Origin: Aestuariibius violaceus
GTDB lineage: Bacteria; Pseudomonadota; Alphaproteobacteria; Rhodobacterales; Rhodobacteraceae
Reading direction: 5' to 3'
Length of the DNA: 64,000 nucleotides
Assembly (NCBI RefSeq): GCF_040779325.2
Contig: NZ_JBFONT020000002.1
Span: 372,001 to 436,000, forward strand
The translations under genes and the position numbers were made by a program. Under the pieces are notes generated by a model. It had not been told where the DNA came from. It saw only the letters and a list, made by a program, of their open reading frames with translations, and searched no databases. Each line of letters starts with the position of its first letter. Positions within the stretch are counted from its first letter, which is position 1. This document shows, one piece after another, positions 15,751 to 23,793 of the stretch.

Positions 15751-16499
15751 GCGTCGCCGCCTGCGCAGCCCTCGTCCAGAAAGGCGACCCCGACCGCTTC
15801 CTCGCCGCCATGGCCGCCCCGGTTGCCGCCCGCGACGTCCTCTTTCCGCTCTACGCCTTCAACCTCGAGGTCGCCCGCGCCCCCTGGGTCACATCCGAGC
15901 CGATGCTGGCCGAAATGCGTCTTCAATGGTGGCGCGACGCGCTGGCCGAACTCGCGGGCAACGGCCCCGCCCGCAGCCACGAGGTCGTCGATGCGTTGAC
16001 CTTCCTCGACCCGGACAGCGCGCAATGCCTAGACGCCCTCATCGAAGCCCGCCGCTGGGACGCTTACAAGAAGCCCTTCGCCGACGAAGCAGCCTTCTTC
16101 GCCTATCTCGACGCGACCGCTGGCCACCTGATGTGGACTGCTGCTCGCGCCCTCGGTGCCCCGCCCGAGACCGAACCCCAGATCCGCAAATTGGCCCACG
16201 CCGCCGGCCTCGCCCGCTTCCTGCAAGCCATCCCCGCCCTCGAAGGATCCGGCCGCATTCCTTTGGTTGATGGCCGCCCAGAGGCCATCACAACCCTCGC
16301 GACCCGGGCCCTTGAGGAAATGCCCCGCTTGCGCCCCCTCATGCGCCGCTTCGGCGCCCCCGCCAAGGGCGCCCTCACCGAAGCTGCCCAGGCCCGCCCG
16401 CTCCTCGAACGTGCGGCTAAGGCACCTAAGAGCGTGGCAGACGGCACCCTCGCCCTCTCTCCGGTCCAGCAACGCCTCCGCCTCCTGATCCTGCCCTGA
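15747..16499 (+). CDS. Squalene/phytoene synthase family protein
   Basis: A 250-residue all-alpha protein of the trans-isoprenyl synthase fold; MRLQWWRDAL (about 57) and DATAGHLMWTAARALG (about 121) are family features. The DxxxD metal motifs of true squalene or phytoene synthases are not evident, so it resembles the NDUFAF6-like branch, whose mitochondrial members help assemble respiratory complex I. I cannot assign a reaction. It is the last gene of the cimA operon. Confidence 0.85.
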   Translation: MSVAACAALVQKGDPDRFLAAMAAPVAARDVLFPLYAFNLEVARAPWVTSEPMLAEMRLQWWRDALAELAGNGPARSHEVVDALTFLDPDSAQCLDALIEARRWDAYKKPFADEAAFFAYLDATAGHLMWTAARALGAPPETEPQIRKLAHAAGLARFLQAIPALEGSGRIPLVDGRPEAITTLATRALEEMPRLRPLMRRFGAPAKGALTEAAQARPLLERAAKAPKSVADGTLALSPVQQRLRLLILP

Positions 16500-16666
16500 G
16501 CAGCCTGATGTGCGACGGTGCACGTCCTTCCTCGATGCAACTTCTTGGGACGCAACGCAGCCGGCCGGTCATGTATCTCTGGCCCGGATCTCCGTTCTTT
16601 GCGATCTGGACTGAACGCTCGATCCCGCTCTCCACATCGCGACGAACAGACCGGCGCGGCAAACTC

Positions 16667-17059
16667 TCAGGCCATATCCGGCAGCAGGAAGATGGCACGC
16701 GCCGCATCCGTGCTGAGCCTTTCGGCGTCGTACCATCTTAGCAGCACGTTCTTTGACATGAGGTCCGGGTTCTCGCCAACGAAGACATCAAAGTCATTGG
16801 CGGGTTTCATGGCCAGCCGTTCTGCAATCAGGCTCAGGAAGGCATAGGTGATCGTCAGGTTGAACTTCCGGGGCGCCCCCGCCCTGGCGGCAATTGTCCT
16901 GATCCCCTTCGCATAGATGACCGACGCATCAAGGAAATCGTATTTCCGAAGCAGATCAAACGCCACACGCACATGCTCGGCGTGGTGAAATGTGGCCGCA
17001 TCGATGTCATGCGCCTCAAATGCCAGAGTGACAGGCGCGCAGTCAGGCGCATCCCTCAC
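16667..17059 (-). CDS. Conserved uncharacterised protein, partner of RHH gene
   Basis: A 130-residue soluble protein with the pattern FHHAEHVRVAFDLLRKYDF and KFNLTITYAFLSLIAER, a histidine-rich helical family I have seen widely but whose function I do not know. It overlaps the upstream ribbon-helix-helix gene by ATGA, so the two are translationally coupled. The pairing of a small RHH protein with a downstream protein resembles a toxin-antitoxin or self-regulated operon, but no known toxin motif is visible. Confidence 0.75.
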   Translation of the reverse strand: MRDAPDCAPVTLAFEAHDIDAATFHHAEHVRVAFDLLRKYDFLDASVIYAKGIRTIAARAGAPRKFNLTITYAFLSLIAERLAMKPANDFDVFVGENPDLMSKNVLLRWYDAERLSTDAARAIFLLPDMA

Positions 17060-17307
17060 GTCTCGGTCTCCTTAAACTTGTGACTGTCCGATGCGCTCCA
17101 ATCCAGGTCGTAGACTGATTTCAGCTGTGCGATTTTCTCGATCGTCTCTTCCGAGAACGGCGGTTTGTTCTCGAAACTGTGCAGCACAATCCCTTCGATA
17201 AGATCGCCAAGGGACATATCCAGATGCTCTGCTGTTGCTTTAAGCACCTTCAACAGCCGCTTTTCGATCCGTATGCCGGTCTGGGTGCGTTCGATCTTAG
17301 CCTGCAT
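17056..17307 (-). CDS. Small ribbon-helix-helix-like protein
   Basis: An 83-residue protein beginning MQAKIERTQTGIRIEKRLLK, a beta-strand plus two-helix pattern (GIRIEKRLLKVLKATAEHL, then SLGDLIEGIVLHSFE) as in RHH DNA-binding proteins. ATG at 17307 is preferred to the upstream 17334 because the palindrome TACATATGTA lies at 17313-17322, where an operator would be. Probably represses its own transcript with the downstream 130-residue gene. Confidence 0.7.
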   Translation of the reverse strand: MQAKIERTQTGIRIEKRLLKVLKATAEHLDMSLGDLIEGIVLHSFENKPPFSEETIEKIAQLKSVYDLDWSASDSHKFKETET

Positions 17308-17312
17308 GTTGA

Positions 17313-17322
17313 TACATATGTA
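17313..17322. promoter_or_regulatory. Palindrome upstream of RHH gene
   Basis: TACATATGTA is a perfect 10-bp palindrome five bases before the RHH start codon, overlapping TGTACA on its right. It is in the only A/T-rich stretch of the locus and is a candidate autoregulatory operator. Confidence 0.45.
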
Positions 17323-17334
17323 CATAAATACCAA

Positions 17335-17892
17335 AAATGTCCACCACCAAGTCTGATGCGCAGCCGACCGCGGCGGGGCAGACGCCGTCTCGGTCGCGGG
17401 CTCATACTGTCACCGATCATCGCAAAGCGATGCGTCAGATCGGCAGCTCCTCAATGCTTCAGGTCGTTCCCCGGGGCCATCCCTCCAACACACATGCCCT
17501 TCCGGCCCTGGTGGGTATCTGCGACACGCAATAATTCACGCAACCAGCCTGCAGAGCCTTTGCGACGAGCGCTTCCTGCCCGCTCGGCACCGCAGTGCTT
17601 GCCGACGGCATCATCGGCCGCCCAATAAAGCGCCTCGACGAGAGCGATCATGAATTGATCGGTTTCGGATTGGCTGGGGGGTCGATTGCTGGAATCCATC
17701 GGAGGGGTCTGCTCTTCAGTTGTTATTGTGTTCTACGGCCAAAAGATGTGACCGGATGCCGGGCACGTGCGCGGCTGCGAGACGCCAAAGCGCCCCGTGA
17801 CAGAGACAGGCGAAGGCCGAAGGCACTGTTGCCCGGTCCAGGATGTCGTCGATCCGCGTACTGTATCTGCCGCACCGTCTGAGCCCGCACGA
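17335..17892. other. Gap without a convincing gene
   Basis: 558 bp between the RHH gene and the pseudo-receiver gene, all transcribed leftward. One minus-strand ORF at 17451-17699 (82 codons, starting MDSSNRPPSQ) has no recognisable family or ribosome site, and its C-terminal half is low in secondary-structure signal. The rest holds nothing I can support. Confidence 0.5.
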
Positions 17893-18384
17893 TCAGTCCT
17901 TTGCTCTGTAGGCCCCGAGCGCGGACAGCACCTTGGTAAGTGCGTCGCCGAGACCCGAAACCGGCGGCGCCAGACGGGACATGAGCTCCTCCAGCAGCGC
18001 ACCTTCTAAGGCCGGCTCGCCATTAATCGGAAACACGATGTCTCCCCCGGCGCGTGTGATCTGTGCTCCCAGACCCGGCAGGATCAGCGGCGCAACCGCG
18101 ACGACCGGCGCCGTTGCTGATCGTCCGCCCGATGACCGAAGACGTCTTATCAGGTGCGGGGCGTAGCTCTCGGTGCGGTCAATCTCGATCATAACAAGAT
18201 CGAACCGCTCGTTGACGAACAGCTCGAGCGCCTCCGCATCGTCCCGTGCGGCGACGGCCCGCCAGGCCTTGCGCTGCGAGGCAGCTTCAAGCTGATCGGC
18301 GGTCTCCGTGTCGAACCCCACCAGCAAAATCGAAACTGCCTCGCGCGACTGCCCGTCGGTGGGCTCGCCACTCTGGTCTTGCAT
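17893..18384 (-). CDS. Receiver-like protein lacking the phospho-acceptor
   Basis: A 163-residue protein whose middle part (VSILLVGFD... FDLVMIEIDR ... APVVAVAPL ... GGDIVFPIN) follows the CheY receiver fold. The position of the phospho-acceptor aspartate is E67 and the KP motif is FP, so phosphorylation is unlikely. ATG at 18384 has AGGGAGAA upstream. It is divergent from the wHTH-TPR membrane protein 128 bp away. It may be a pseudo-receiver partner or scaffold. Confidence 0.75.
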   Translation of the reverse strand: MQDQSGEPTDGQSREAVSILLVGFDTETADQLEAASQRKAWRAVAARDDAEALELFVNERFDLVMIEIDRTESYAPHLIRRLRSSGGRSATAPVVAVAPLILPGLGAQITRAGGDIVFPINGEPALEGALLEELMSRLAPPVSGLGDALTKVLSALGAYRAKD

Positions 18385-18512
18385 GCTTATTCTCCCTGCC
18401 CACAATGACGCTATGATGTGCAGGGCGCTGTCGGGCCAGCACGTGCCCCGCTGTGACATGTATTCAGGCGCGTTCTGTCGGCGGGCCTGACGCCGGGCTG
18501 AAGGATCGGGAC

Positions 18513-20174
18513 ATGGCCGGAAACGAACCTGACCGACTGCGCTCCGAAAAGCTCGAGGCCACCCTTTCGGACATTGCCGCATCCGGGGTCCTGGGGACCG
18601 GCCGGCGTCGAATGGCCTTGCTTCGCTATCTCATCGAACAGGAACTTGCCGGGCGCGGCGAACAGATCAAAGCCTACTCGATCGCCGTCGATGTGCTGGG
18701 CCGCGGTGAGGACTTTGATCCAAGCACGGACAGCATCGTGCGGACCGAGATCGGCCGTCTGCGGGACGCGCTTCATCTGTTCTATGCCGACCGCCAGGGC
18801 TCTGGCCATGTACAGATCGAGATACCAAAGGGCACTTACAGGCCGCGATTGCAGGTTTCGGAGCCTACGCCTGTGCACCCGGCGGCCAGATATCGCCCGC
18901 CAAGGCGCGTCTTGCTGGCGGGAGCAGCGCTTCTGCTGCTTGCGGCCGGTGGGCTGCGCCTTGCGACACTCATTGCGGATACCGGGGCACCCGCAAGCAG
19001 GCCAGGTGGCGAGTTCATTCGGATTGCGGTCTCACCGATCCGCGCGACGGGCACCCAGCCCGACGTGTCCCGGCTGGCATTCGGCCTGCGTGCAGAACTT
19101 GTCACCGATCTCAGCGCATTCCCCTGGATCGTCGTGGTTTCAGGCACTTCGGCCGATGCGGTCGACGCCGATTACGACCTGCGGGTCCAACTGCAATGGA
19201 CCGGCGCGCGCCTTCAGGCGAGCTCTGTCCTGACAGAGCGTCCGGCACAGGCCGTCATCTGGACCAACCGGCAGGATATCGACGCCGCGCTCGGCCCGAT
19301 CGAGGCCGTGCAACACGAGGTCGCCACGACCCTTGTCGAACGCCTTGCAACCCGCCACGGCATTGCGCCGGACCTTGCAAGGTCCACGGCCGCGCGCAGG
19401 TCCAACGCCGATCTCGACGCCTTCATGTGCTTCATGGGGATCTACGCCTATTGGGACGTGCCAAGCGACGAAAGGCACGCGGCGCTGCGGGATTGCCTGC
19501 AATCCGCCGTGGCGCGCTTTCCCGAATACGGGGAAGCGTGGGCAGCGCTTGGATTTCTCTACATGGACGAGGCACGACAGGGTCGAAATCCAAGGCCGGG
19601 TCGGGATGCGTGGCAGGATGCTGGAGCGGCGATATCGAACGGGCTGGTCTACGCGCCGCTGCGGCAGCCCACCCTGAACGCCGCGATGGTTTTCAACATG
19701 GAGCGGCCGGACCGCGATCTCGACGCCTTCCGGCGGTACGGGGATCGCTTGGTCGAACTCTTCCCTCGCCACACGCTGTCGCTTGCGACCTATGGCAGCA
19801 AACTGGCAGAGTTTGGGGGACAATGGGATGAGGGTCTGGAACTGGTCGATCTGGCGCTTCAACTCGATCCGCAACCGCCCAGTTGGTACTTCCTGCCCGG
19901 CGCGCTTGACGCGGTCGCGTTCCGCGATACCGACGCCGCGCTGCAGGCAGTCGTTCCGCTCAGCTCGCAAACCTCGAAGCCCGAGCTTGTCGTCAAGCTG
20001 CTGGCGGCAGCCCGCACCGGCGATAGGGCAGCGATGGATGTGGCAAGGGCCCTGCTTCGGGAACAGGGCCTCGATGGCGCCGAAGACGTCGCCAACTACC
20101 TTCGCAACCGGCGCTATCACCCGGATCTGGAAGCGGCCTTGCTTGATTACGTCTCTATTCTGAGCCGGGACTAG
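18513..20174 (+). CDS. Membrane wHTH-TPR regulator
   Basis: A 553-residue protein. The N-terminal domain (IKAYSIAVDVLGRGEDFDP, SIVRTEIGRLRDAL, IEIPKGTYRP) is the winged-helix-like domain seen in membrane regulators and adenylate-cyclase-like proteins. One transmembrane segment at about 131-152 is followed by a periplasmic TolB-N-like part and TPR helices (MCFMGIYAYWDVPSDERHAA onward). ATG at 18513 with AAGGAT upstream is preferred to GTG at 18453. It probably senses an envelope signal and acts on DNA; the target is unknown. It is convergent with the next gene, with only 7 bp between stops. Confidence 0.8.
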   Translation: MAGNEPDRLRSEKLEATLSDIAASGVLGTGRRRMALLRYLIEQELAGRGEQIKAYSIAVDVLGRGEDFDPSTDSIVRTEIGRLRDALHLFYADRQGSGHVQIEIPKGTYRPRLQVSEPTPVHPAARYRPPRRVLLAGAALLLLAAGGLRLATLIADTGAPASRPGGEFIRIAVSPIRATGTQPDVSRLAFGLRAELVTDLSAFPWIVVVSGTSADAVDADYDLRVQLQWTGARLQASSVLTERPAQAVIWTNRQDIDAALGPIEAVQHEVATTLVERLATRHGIAPDLARSTAARRSNADLDAFMCFMGIYAYWDVPSDERHAALRDCLQSAVARFPEYGEAWAALGFLYMDEARQGRNPRPGRDAWQDAGAAISNGLVYAPLRQPTLNAAMVFNMERPDRDLDAFRRYGDRLVELFPRHTLSLATYGSKLAEFGGQWDEGLELVDLALQLDPQPPSWYFLPGALDAVAFRDTDAALQAVVPLSSQTSKPELVVKLLAAARTGDRAAMDVARALLREQGLDGAEDVANYLRNRRYHPDLEAALLDYVSILSRD

Positions 20175-20181
20175 GTAATCG

Positions 20182-21012
20182 CTAGTCGCGCGGAACAAGG
20201 CTTGGATCGTAGGGGACCACGAAGACGTTTCGCGTCACCTGAGTGCTGGCCGTATAGTCGCCGTCGCCAAGGAACGCGACGGATCCAAGGCCAAGCCGCT
20301 GCATATCCGCAAGGCTGTACGTCCATCCGGTATGACCGCTCTGACGCCAGGCCCCGATATTGCCCGGCCGCATCCCGTGAAGGGTGAACTCGCCGGAAAT
20401 GCCAAGGGTGTCGAAGAAATCCGCTTCGTCCTGGCGCGAGATCTCCGCAAACGCCACCTGCTGGTCGATTGCCTGCTCGATCACCTCGCCGGACGCGCCT
20501 TCGGGAAGGGCCGGAACAAGCGCGGCTTTCAGCGCTTCACGTTCCAGATCTTCGCCGCTTTGGCCGGGCGTGCTCAGCGCGATCACATCGTACTGCGTTT
20601 CCGATCCGTGCCATCCGACGAAGGATGCGGCCCGGATGGTCTTGCCGGACCCGGCCGGAAAAATGTAATTGGCGCAGGACGAAAAGCAGATGGCGTCGAC
20701 AACGATGTCGAGATCTTCTTCGTTGATCCATCGTCCGATCACCCGCGCGCTGTTGGTGTCACCTCCCAGAGAGTTGACCACGAATGTCCCGGCGCCGGAT
20801 GTGTCCTCCGTGGCCAGAAACTCCAGAAACGCATCCTGCGACGCGATCGAGATCGACCCGAAGAAATGTATCGCGCCGTCCTCAACCCAGATCCGCGCCG
20901 GATCGTCCTGAGCGAAGACCGGCGTCGGATCCTGCGCGACTGCCGGTCCCGATGCGAGCGTCCCCGCGACGGCAAGCCATAGCTGGCGTCCCGCGCCGGA
21001 TCCGATCCTCAC
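20182..21012 (-). CDS. Secreted ClpP/SppA-like protein
   Basis: A 276-residue protein with a signal peptide (LWLAVAGTLASGPAVAQ) and a ClpP/crotonase-type fold: VVNSLGGDTNSARVIGRWI, then VVDAICFSSCANYIFPAG, where the first serine of the SSCA motif stands at the nucleophile position, and SFVGWHGS. The GTG at 21012 overlaps the stop of the upstream gene as GTGA, so the pair is coupled. Similar alphaproteobacterial proteins are annotated as periplasmic ClpP-like; proteolysis is not proven. Confidence 0.78.
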   Translation of the reverse strand: MRIGSGAGRQLWLAVAGTLASGPAVAQDPTPVFAQDDPARIWVEDGAIHFFGSISIASQDAFLEFLATEDTSGAGTFVVNSLGGDTNSARVIGRWINEEDLDIVVDAICFSSCANYIFPAGSGKTIRAASFVGWHGSETQYDVIALSTPGQSGEDLEREALKAALVPALPEGASGEVIEQAIDQQVAFAEISRQDEADFFDTLGISGEFTLHGMRPGNIGAWRQSGHTGWTYSLADMQRLGLGSVAFLGDGDYTASTQVTRNVFVVPYDPSLVPRD

Positions 21013-21404
21013 GGCAGTGAGGCCATCAGTTCGTCGATGCGCTGGCGCGTGGCCGCGACCCGGCAAGACCCCTCCGCGATCTCGGCCCCGGAACCGCCGC
21101 CGAACAAGGCCGCCCTATAGGCACAACGCGCGTCCCGGTAGGCCACCCAGGCAACCTGCGCCTCCTCAAGCGCTGGTACGGCGACCTCCCTCTCGGTGAC
21201 CGCGTCAAGCTCTGCCGCGGCGTCCCGCGCGAAACCAAGCGCCTCGTCCAATGTCTGATCCAGCACGCGGATCTGTGCTTCGACACAGGATGCCACCTCC
21301 ACCTGGCTGGAGACCTGAACGCCGCATTCCATCGCCGTGTCCGCCGGTGCGGGGCCCGCGATGGCAAGGACGGTAAAGGGGATAATCACATATGATCGGG
21401 TCAC
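21009..21404 (-). CDS. LprI-like (DUF1311) secreted protein
   Basis: A 131-residue protein with a signal peptide (MTRSYVIIPFTVLAIAGPAPA) and the DUF1311 pattern: four cysteines (C27, C40, C94 and C113 approximately) and AQVAWVAYRDARCAYRAA. The family includes lysozyme inhibitor LprI of mycobacteria. It is translationally coupled to the ClpP-like gene, so both likely work in the periplasm. Confidence 0.82.
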   Translation of the reverse strand: MTRSYVIIPFTVLAIAGPAPADTAMECGVQVSSQVEVASCVEAQIRVLDQTLDEALGFARDAAAELDAVTEREVAVPALEEAQVAWVAYRDARCAYRAALFGGGSGAEIAEGSCRVAATRQRIDELMASLP

Positions 21405-21504
21405 CGGAAGCTCCTGCTGGTTCTCAACGACTTGGCTGAAGGCGAATCAACGTATGGTGGCAAAAAGGATACTCCTTTTGACTGCTGCGCGCAGTACATC
21501 ACGA

Positions 21505-22383
21505 TCAACTCGGGCGCGCGGCCTGCCGCCGACGCCACCGCAGCCAGAAAAGCAGCACGATCAGGCCATAGATCGGCTCGTTCCCGTAAAGCAGCACCTC
21601 CCCGATCCGCCCCAGAAACGTTGGCGCCATATCGCCCGCGGCAGCCACTGCATCCAGCGACGGGTCCTGATCCTGCCCGAACGTCGCACTGTTCAGGCCC
21701 ACCGAAAGGTCCCAAAGCGCGTGCAGGATCACGCTCGGCCAGATACTTCCCGTTCGCAGCATCAAGGCGCCGTAGAGAAATCCGCCCCCCGCGGCGTGGA
21801 GCACTTGTATCGTCGTCGCGCCCAGCGGCTGACCACTCATCCAGTTGACGTAATGCATCGCGCCGAAAAGAAGCGACGACAGGAAAAGCGCCACCACCGG
21901 CCCGCCGACCCGCTCGATCGCATGGAATACGATCCCGCGGAACAACACCTCCTCAAAGATGCCGACCAGGACGACGAAGATAAGCACGCGCCCCCAGATA
22001 GCCGAGGTCAGCGGCGGATCCGTTTCAGCTCCGCCGATGAGCGCAAGAATGGACAAGCTGATGAGGCTTCCTACGAATAGGGCCGGCAGAAGCAGGGCCC
22101 AAAACCCGACCCCGACCGGGCGCGAAACGATACGGCACTCTTGCCACCAGCCAAGGAGTGCAACCACTGCAAGGACACTGGCGGCCAGTCCGATCTCTGT
22201 CGGAAGCTTCGCCAGAAAAGGGGCAATCCCCGTCTCGACCTCGCCGCGTCCAAAAGCATTCGATTGGGTCAGGGCTGGAATTGCAAAATAGGCGAAGTAG
22301 ACGCCGATCAAGGCAATCATCAAAAGCAGCCCGTTGCGCGGCTGCGCAGCCCAACTCCGGAGCAGGTGCAGGCGGAAGGTCAT
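21505..22383 (-). CDS. CPBP family intramembrane protease
   Basis: A 292-residue membrane protein with about eight hydrophobic segments and the three CPBP/Abi motifs: EEVLFRG (about 145), FGAMHYVNW (about 175) and ILHALWD (about 221). These form the active site of Rce1-like glutamyl proteases. Overlaps the MFS gene by ATGA at 22380-22383. The substrate is unknown; family members process prenylated proteins or serve in self-immunity. Confidence 0.88.
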   Translation of the reverse strand: MTFRLHLLRSWAAQPRNGLLLMIALIGVYFAYFAIPALTQSNAFGRGEVETGIAPFLAKLPTEIGLAASVLAVVALLGWWQECRIVSRPVGVGFWALLLPALFVGSLISLSILALIGGAETDPPLTSAIWGRVLIFVVLVGIFEEVLFRGIVFHAIERVGGPVVALFLSSLLFGAMHYVNWMSGQPLGATTIQVLHAAGGGFLYGALMLRTGSIWPSVILHALWDLSVGLNSATFGQDQDPSLDAVAAAGDMAPTFLGRIGEVLLYGNEPIYGLIVLLFWLRWRRRQAARPS

Positions 22384-23585
22384 GGCCTTGCGTCACCCTT
22401 CACGGTCTCTGATCGGACGAACAGAATCAGGACGCAGGCGGCCAGCAACGCCGCTGGCAGAACCGACAAGGCCTCCGCGAAGAGGCCGCCCGTGAGGTCG
22501 AGGATAAGGCCCACCAAAGGTTGAAACAACAGCGCAGCCCCGATGCCGATCATGTTCACGAAGGCGACGATCGTGCCGACGACCGATGGCGGCTGTCCGT
22601 CCCGCGCGCCCGCGAAGGTCAGCATCTGGGCGCCGCCAAACAGACCCGCTGCAAACAGCATCCCATTGAGTAAGACGGGTGATCCACTCTCGCTGTAGAG
22701 GAGCAGCGTCCATATCATCGCGGCGGCGAGTGACCCCGCAAGCATGATCCACTTCCGGTTTCCCAGCCAGTCCGACAAGGCCCCGGCAGCGACGCTCCCT
22801 GCCGCCATGCCAAAGAACATCGCCGCGATCGCGGTCTCGGCCGCCATGCTCGACAGATGGTGATCGGCGATCAGTTCCGCATTTCCCCAAAGGCCGCCGA
22901 AGACGTTGATCGGAATGTACATCAGCGCGCCGACAACGGCGAAAAGCCAGATCCGGCCTTGTGTGATAACCGCTCCCAGAGTCCTTAAGACGGTCAGCGT
23001 CCCTTTGTCCTCTGCCTGTCTGGGAGGGTCGTGCAACACCACAACGGCAAATGCGAACAAGACCAGCCCGGCCAGGCCCGTGCCGACAAAGGTCTGACGC
23101 CAGCCAAAGACACTCACGAACTCGGTCAATACGACGGCCCCGATGGCCGCGCCGGTCATTCCGATGGCGTTCACCAGGCCCGAGAGAAGCGCAAATCGTT
23201 GCGGCGCAAACCAGTGATTGACCACGAACAATGCCGACACGAACGCGAACGAGGCGCCAAACCCGGTCAGTACGCGGCCTGCCCCGGCGACAACCGGCGT
23301 GCTCGCAAGCCCGACCATCGCCGTTCCGCTCGCACAGGCCAGGATCGCAGGAAGGACGAAGCGACGCAGCCCATAGCGGTCGAGCAAAAGGCCAACCACA
23401 AGCTGCATTGGCGCGTAAGTCCAGAAGAAGAGGCTCGAGATCAGACCGAACCCCGTCGCGGACAATCCCAGGTCGTCAGAGATCTCGCCAGTCGCGATAC
23501 TAGGCTCGATCCGCGCAACGAATTCGTACAGAAAGAACAGACCTGCCGTCGCAAGGGCCGCGAGTGCCGAAAATCGTGTGCCCAA
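22380..23585 (-). CDS. MFS transporter
   Basis: A 401-residue, 12-segment MFS protein. The loop motif LLLDRYGLRR after segment 2 and GALSDWLGNRK after segment 8 are the duplicated MFS A-motifs. Coupled to the CPBP protease downstream. The substrate cannot be told from sequence. Confidence 0.9.
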   Translation of the reverse strand: MGTRFSALAALATAGLFFLYEFVARIEPSIATGEISDDLGLSATGFGLISSLFFWTYAPMQLVVGLLLDRYGLRRFVLPAILACASGTAMVGLASTPVVAGAGRVLTGFGASFAFVSALFVVNHWFAPQRFALLSGLVNAIGMTGAAIGAVVLTEFVSVFGWRQTFVGTGLAGLVLFAFAVVVLHDPPRQAEDKGTLTVLRTLGAVITQGRIWLFAVVGALMYIPINVFGGLWGNAELIADHHLSSMAAETAIAAMFFGMAAGSVAAGALSDWLGNRKWIMLAGSLAAAMIWTLLLYSESGSPVLLNGMLFAAGLFGGAQMLTFAGARDGQPPSVVGTIVAFVNMIGIGAALLFQPLVGLILDLTGGLFAEALSVLPAALLAACVLILFVRSETVKGDARP

Positions 23586-23660
23586 CGACGCATCTCCCTC
23601 CTGGTCCTTCCGAAACTCGAGACCAGTGTGTCCCGCAGAGGCAACGGATGCCTCGAAAAC

Positions 23661-23744
23661 TCTACCTAGCGTAGATTACCGTAAGGGCATTCCGGTTGCT
23701 TGTCTGTGCCCTGGGTGATGCCGGCCGGTTTGTGATCACCCAGG
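23661..23744. promoter_or_regulatory. Inverted repeats in a divergent promoter region
   Basis: TCTAC-N5-GTAGA at 23661-23675 and a perfect 10-bp inverted repeat CCTGGGTGAT/ATCACCCAGG at 23710-23719 and 23735-23744 lie in the 208-bp gap between the MFS gene and the hydrolase, which diverge. Either an operator pair or a leader hairpin of the hydrolase. Confidence 0.5.
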
Positions 23745-23793
23745 CCCCTCTCTATATGTCGAACCAAAGCGACACGCGTCTTGGTCATCTCAA

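Noticed and set aside
17451..17699. 82-codon minus-strand ORF
   Set aside because: No ribosome site, no recognised family; kept only as a note in the gap description.
20169..20187. GACTAG/CTAGTC inverted repeat between convergent stops
   Set aside because: Both arms are mostly the final Asp codon plus stop of each gene, so the symmetry can be coincidental.
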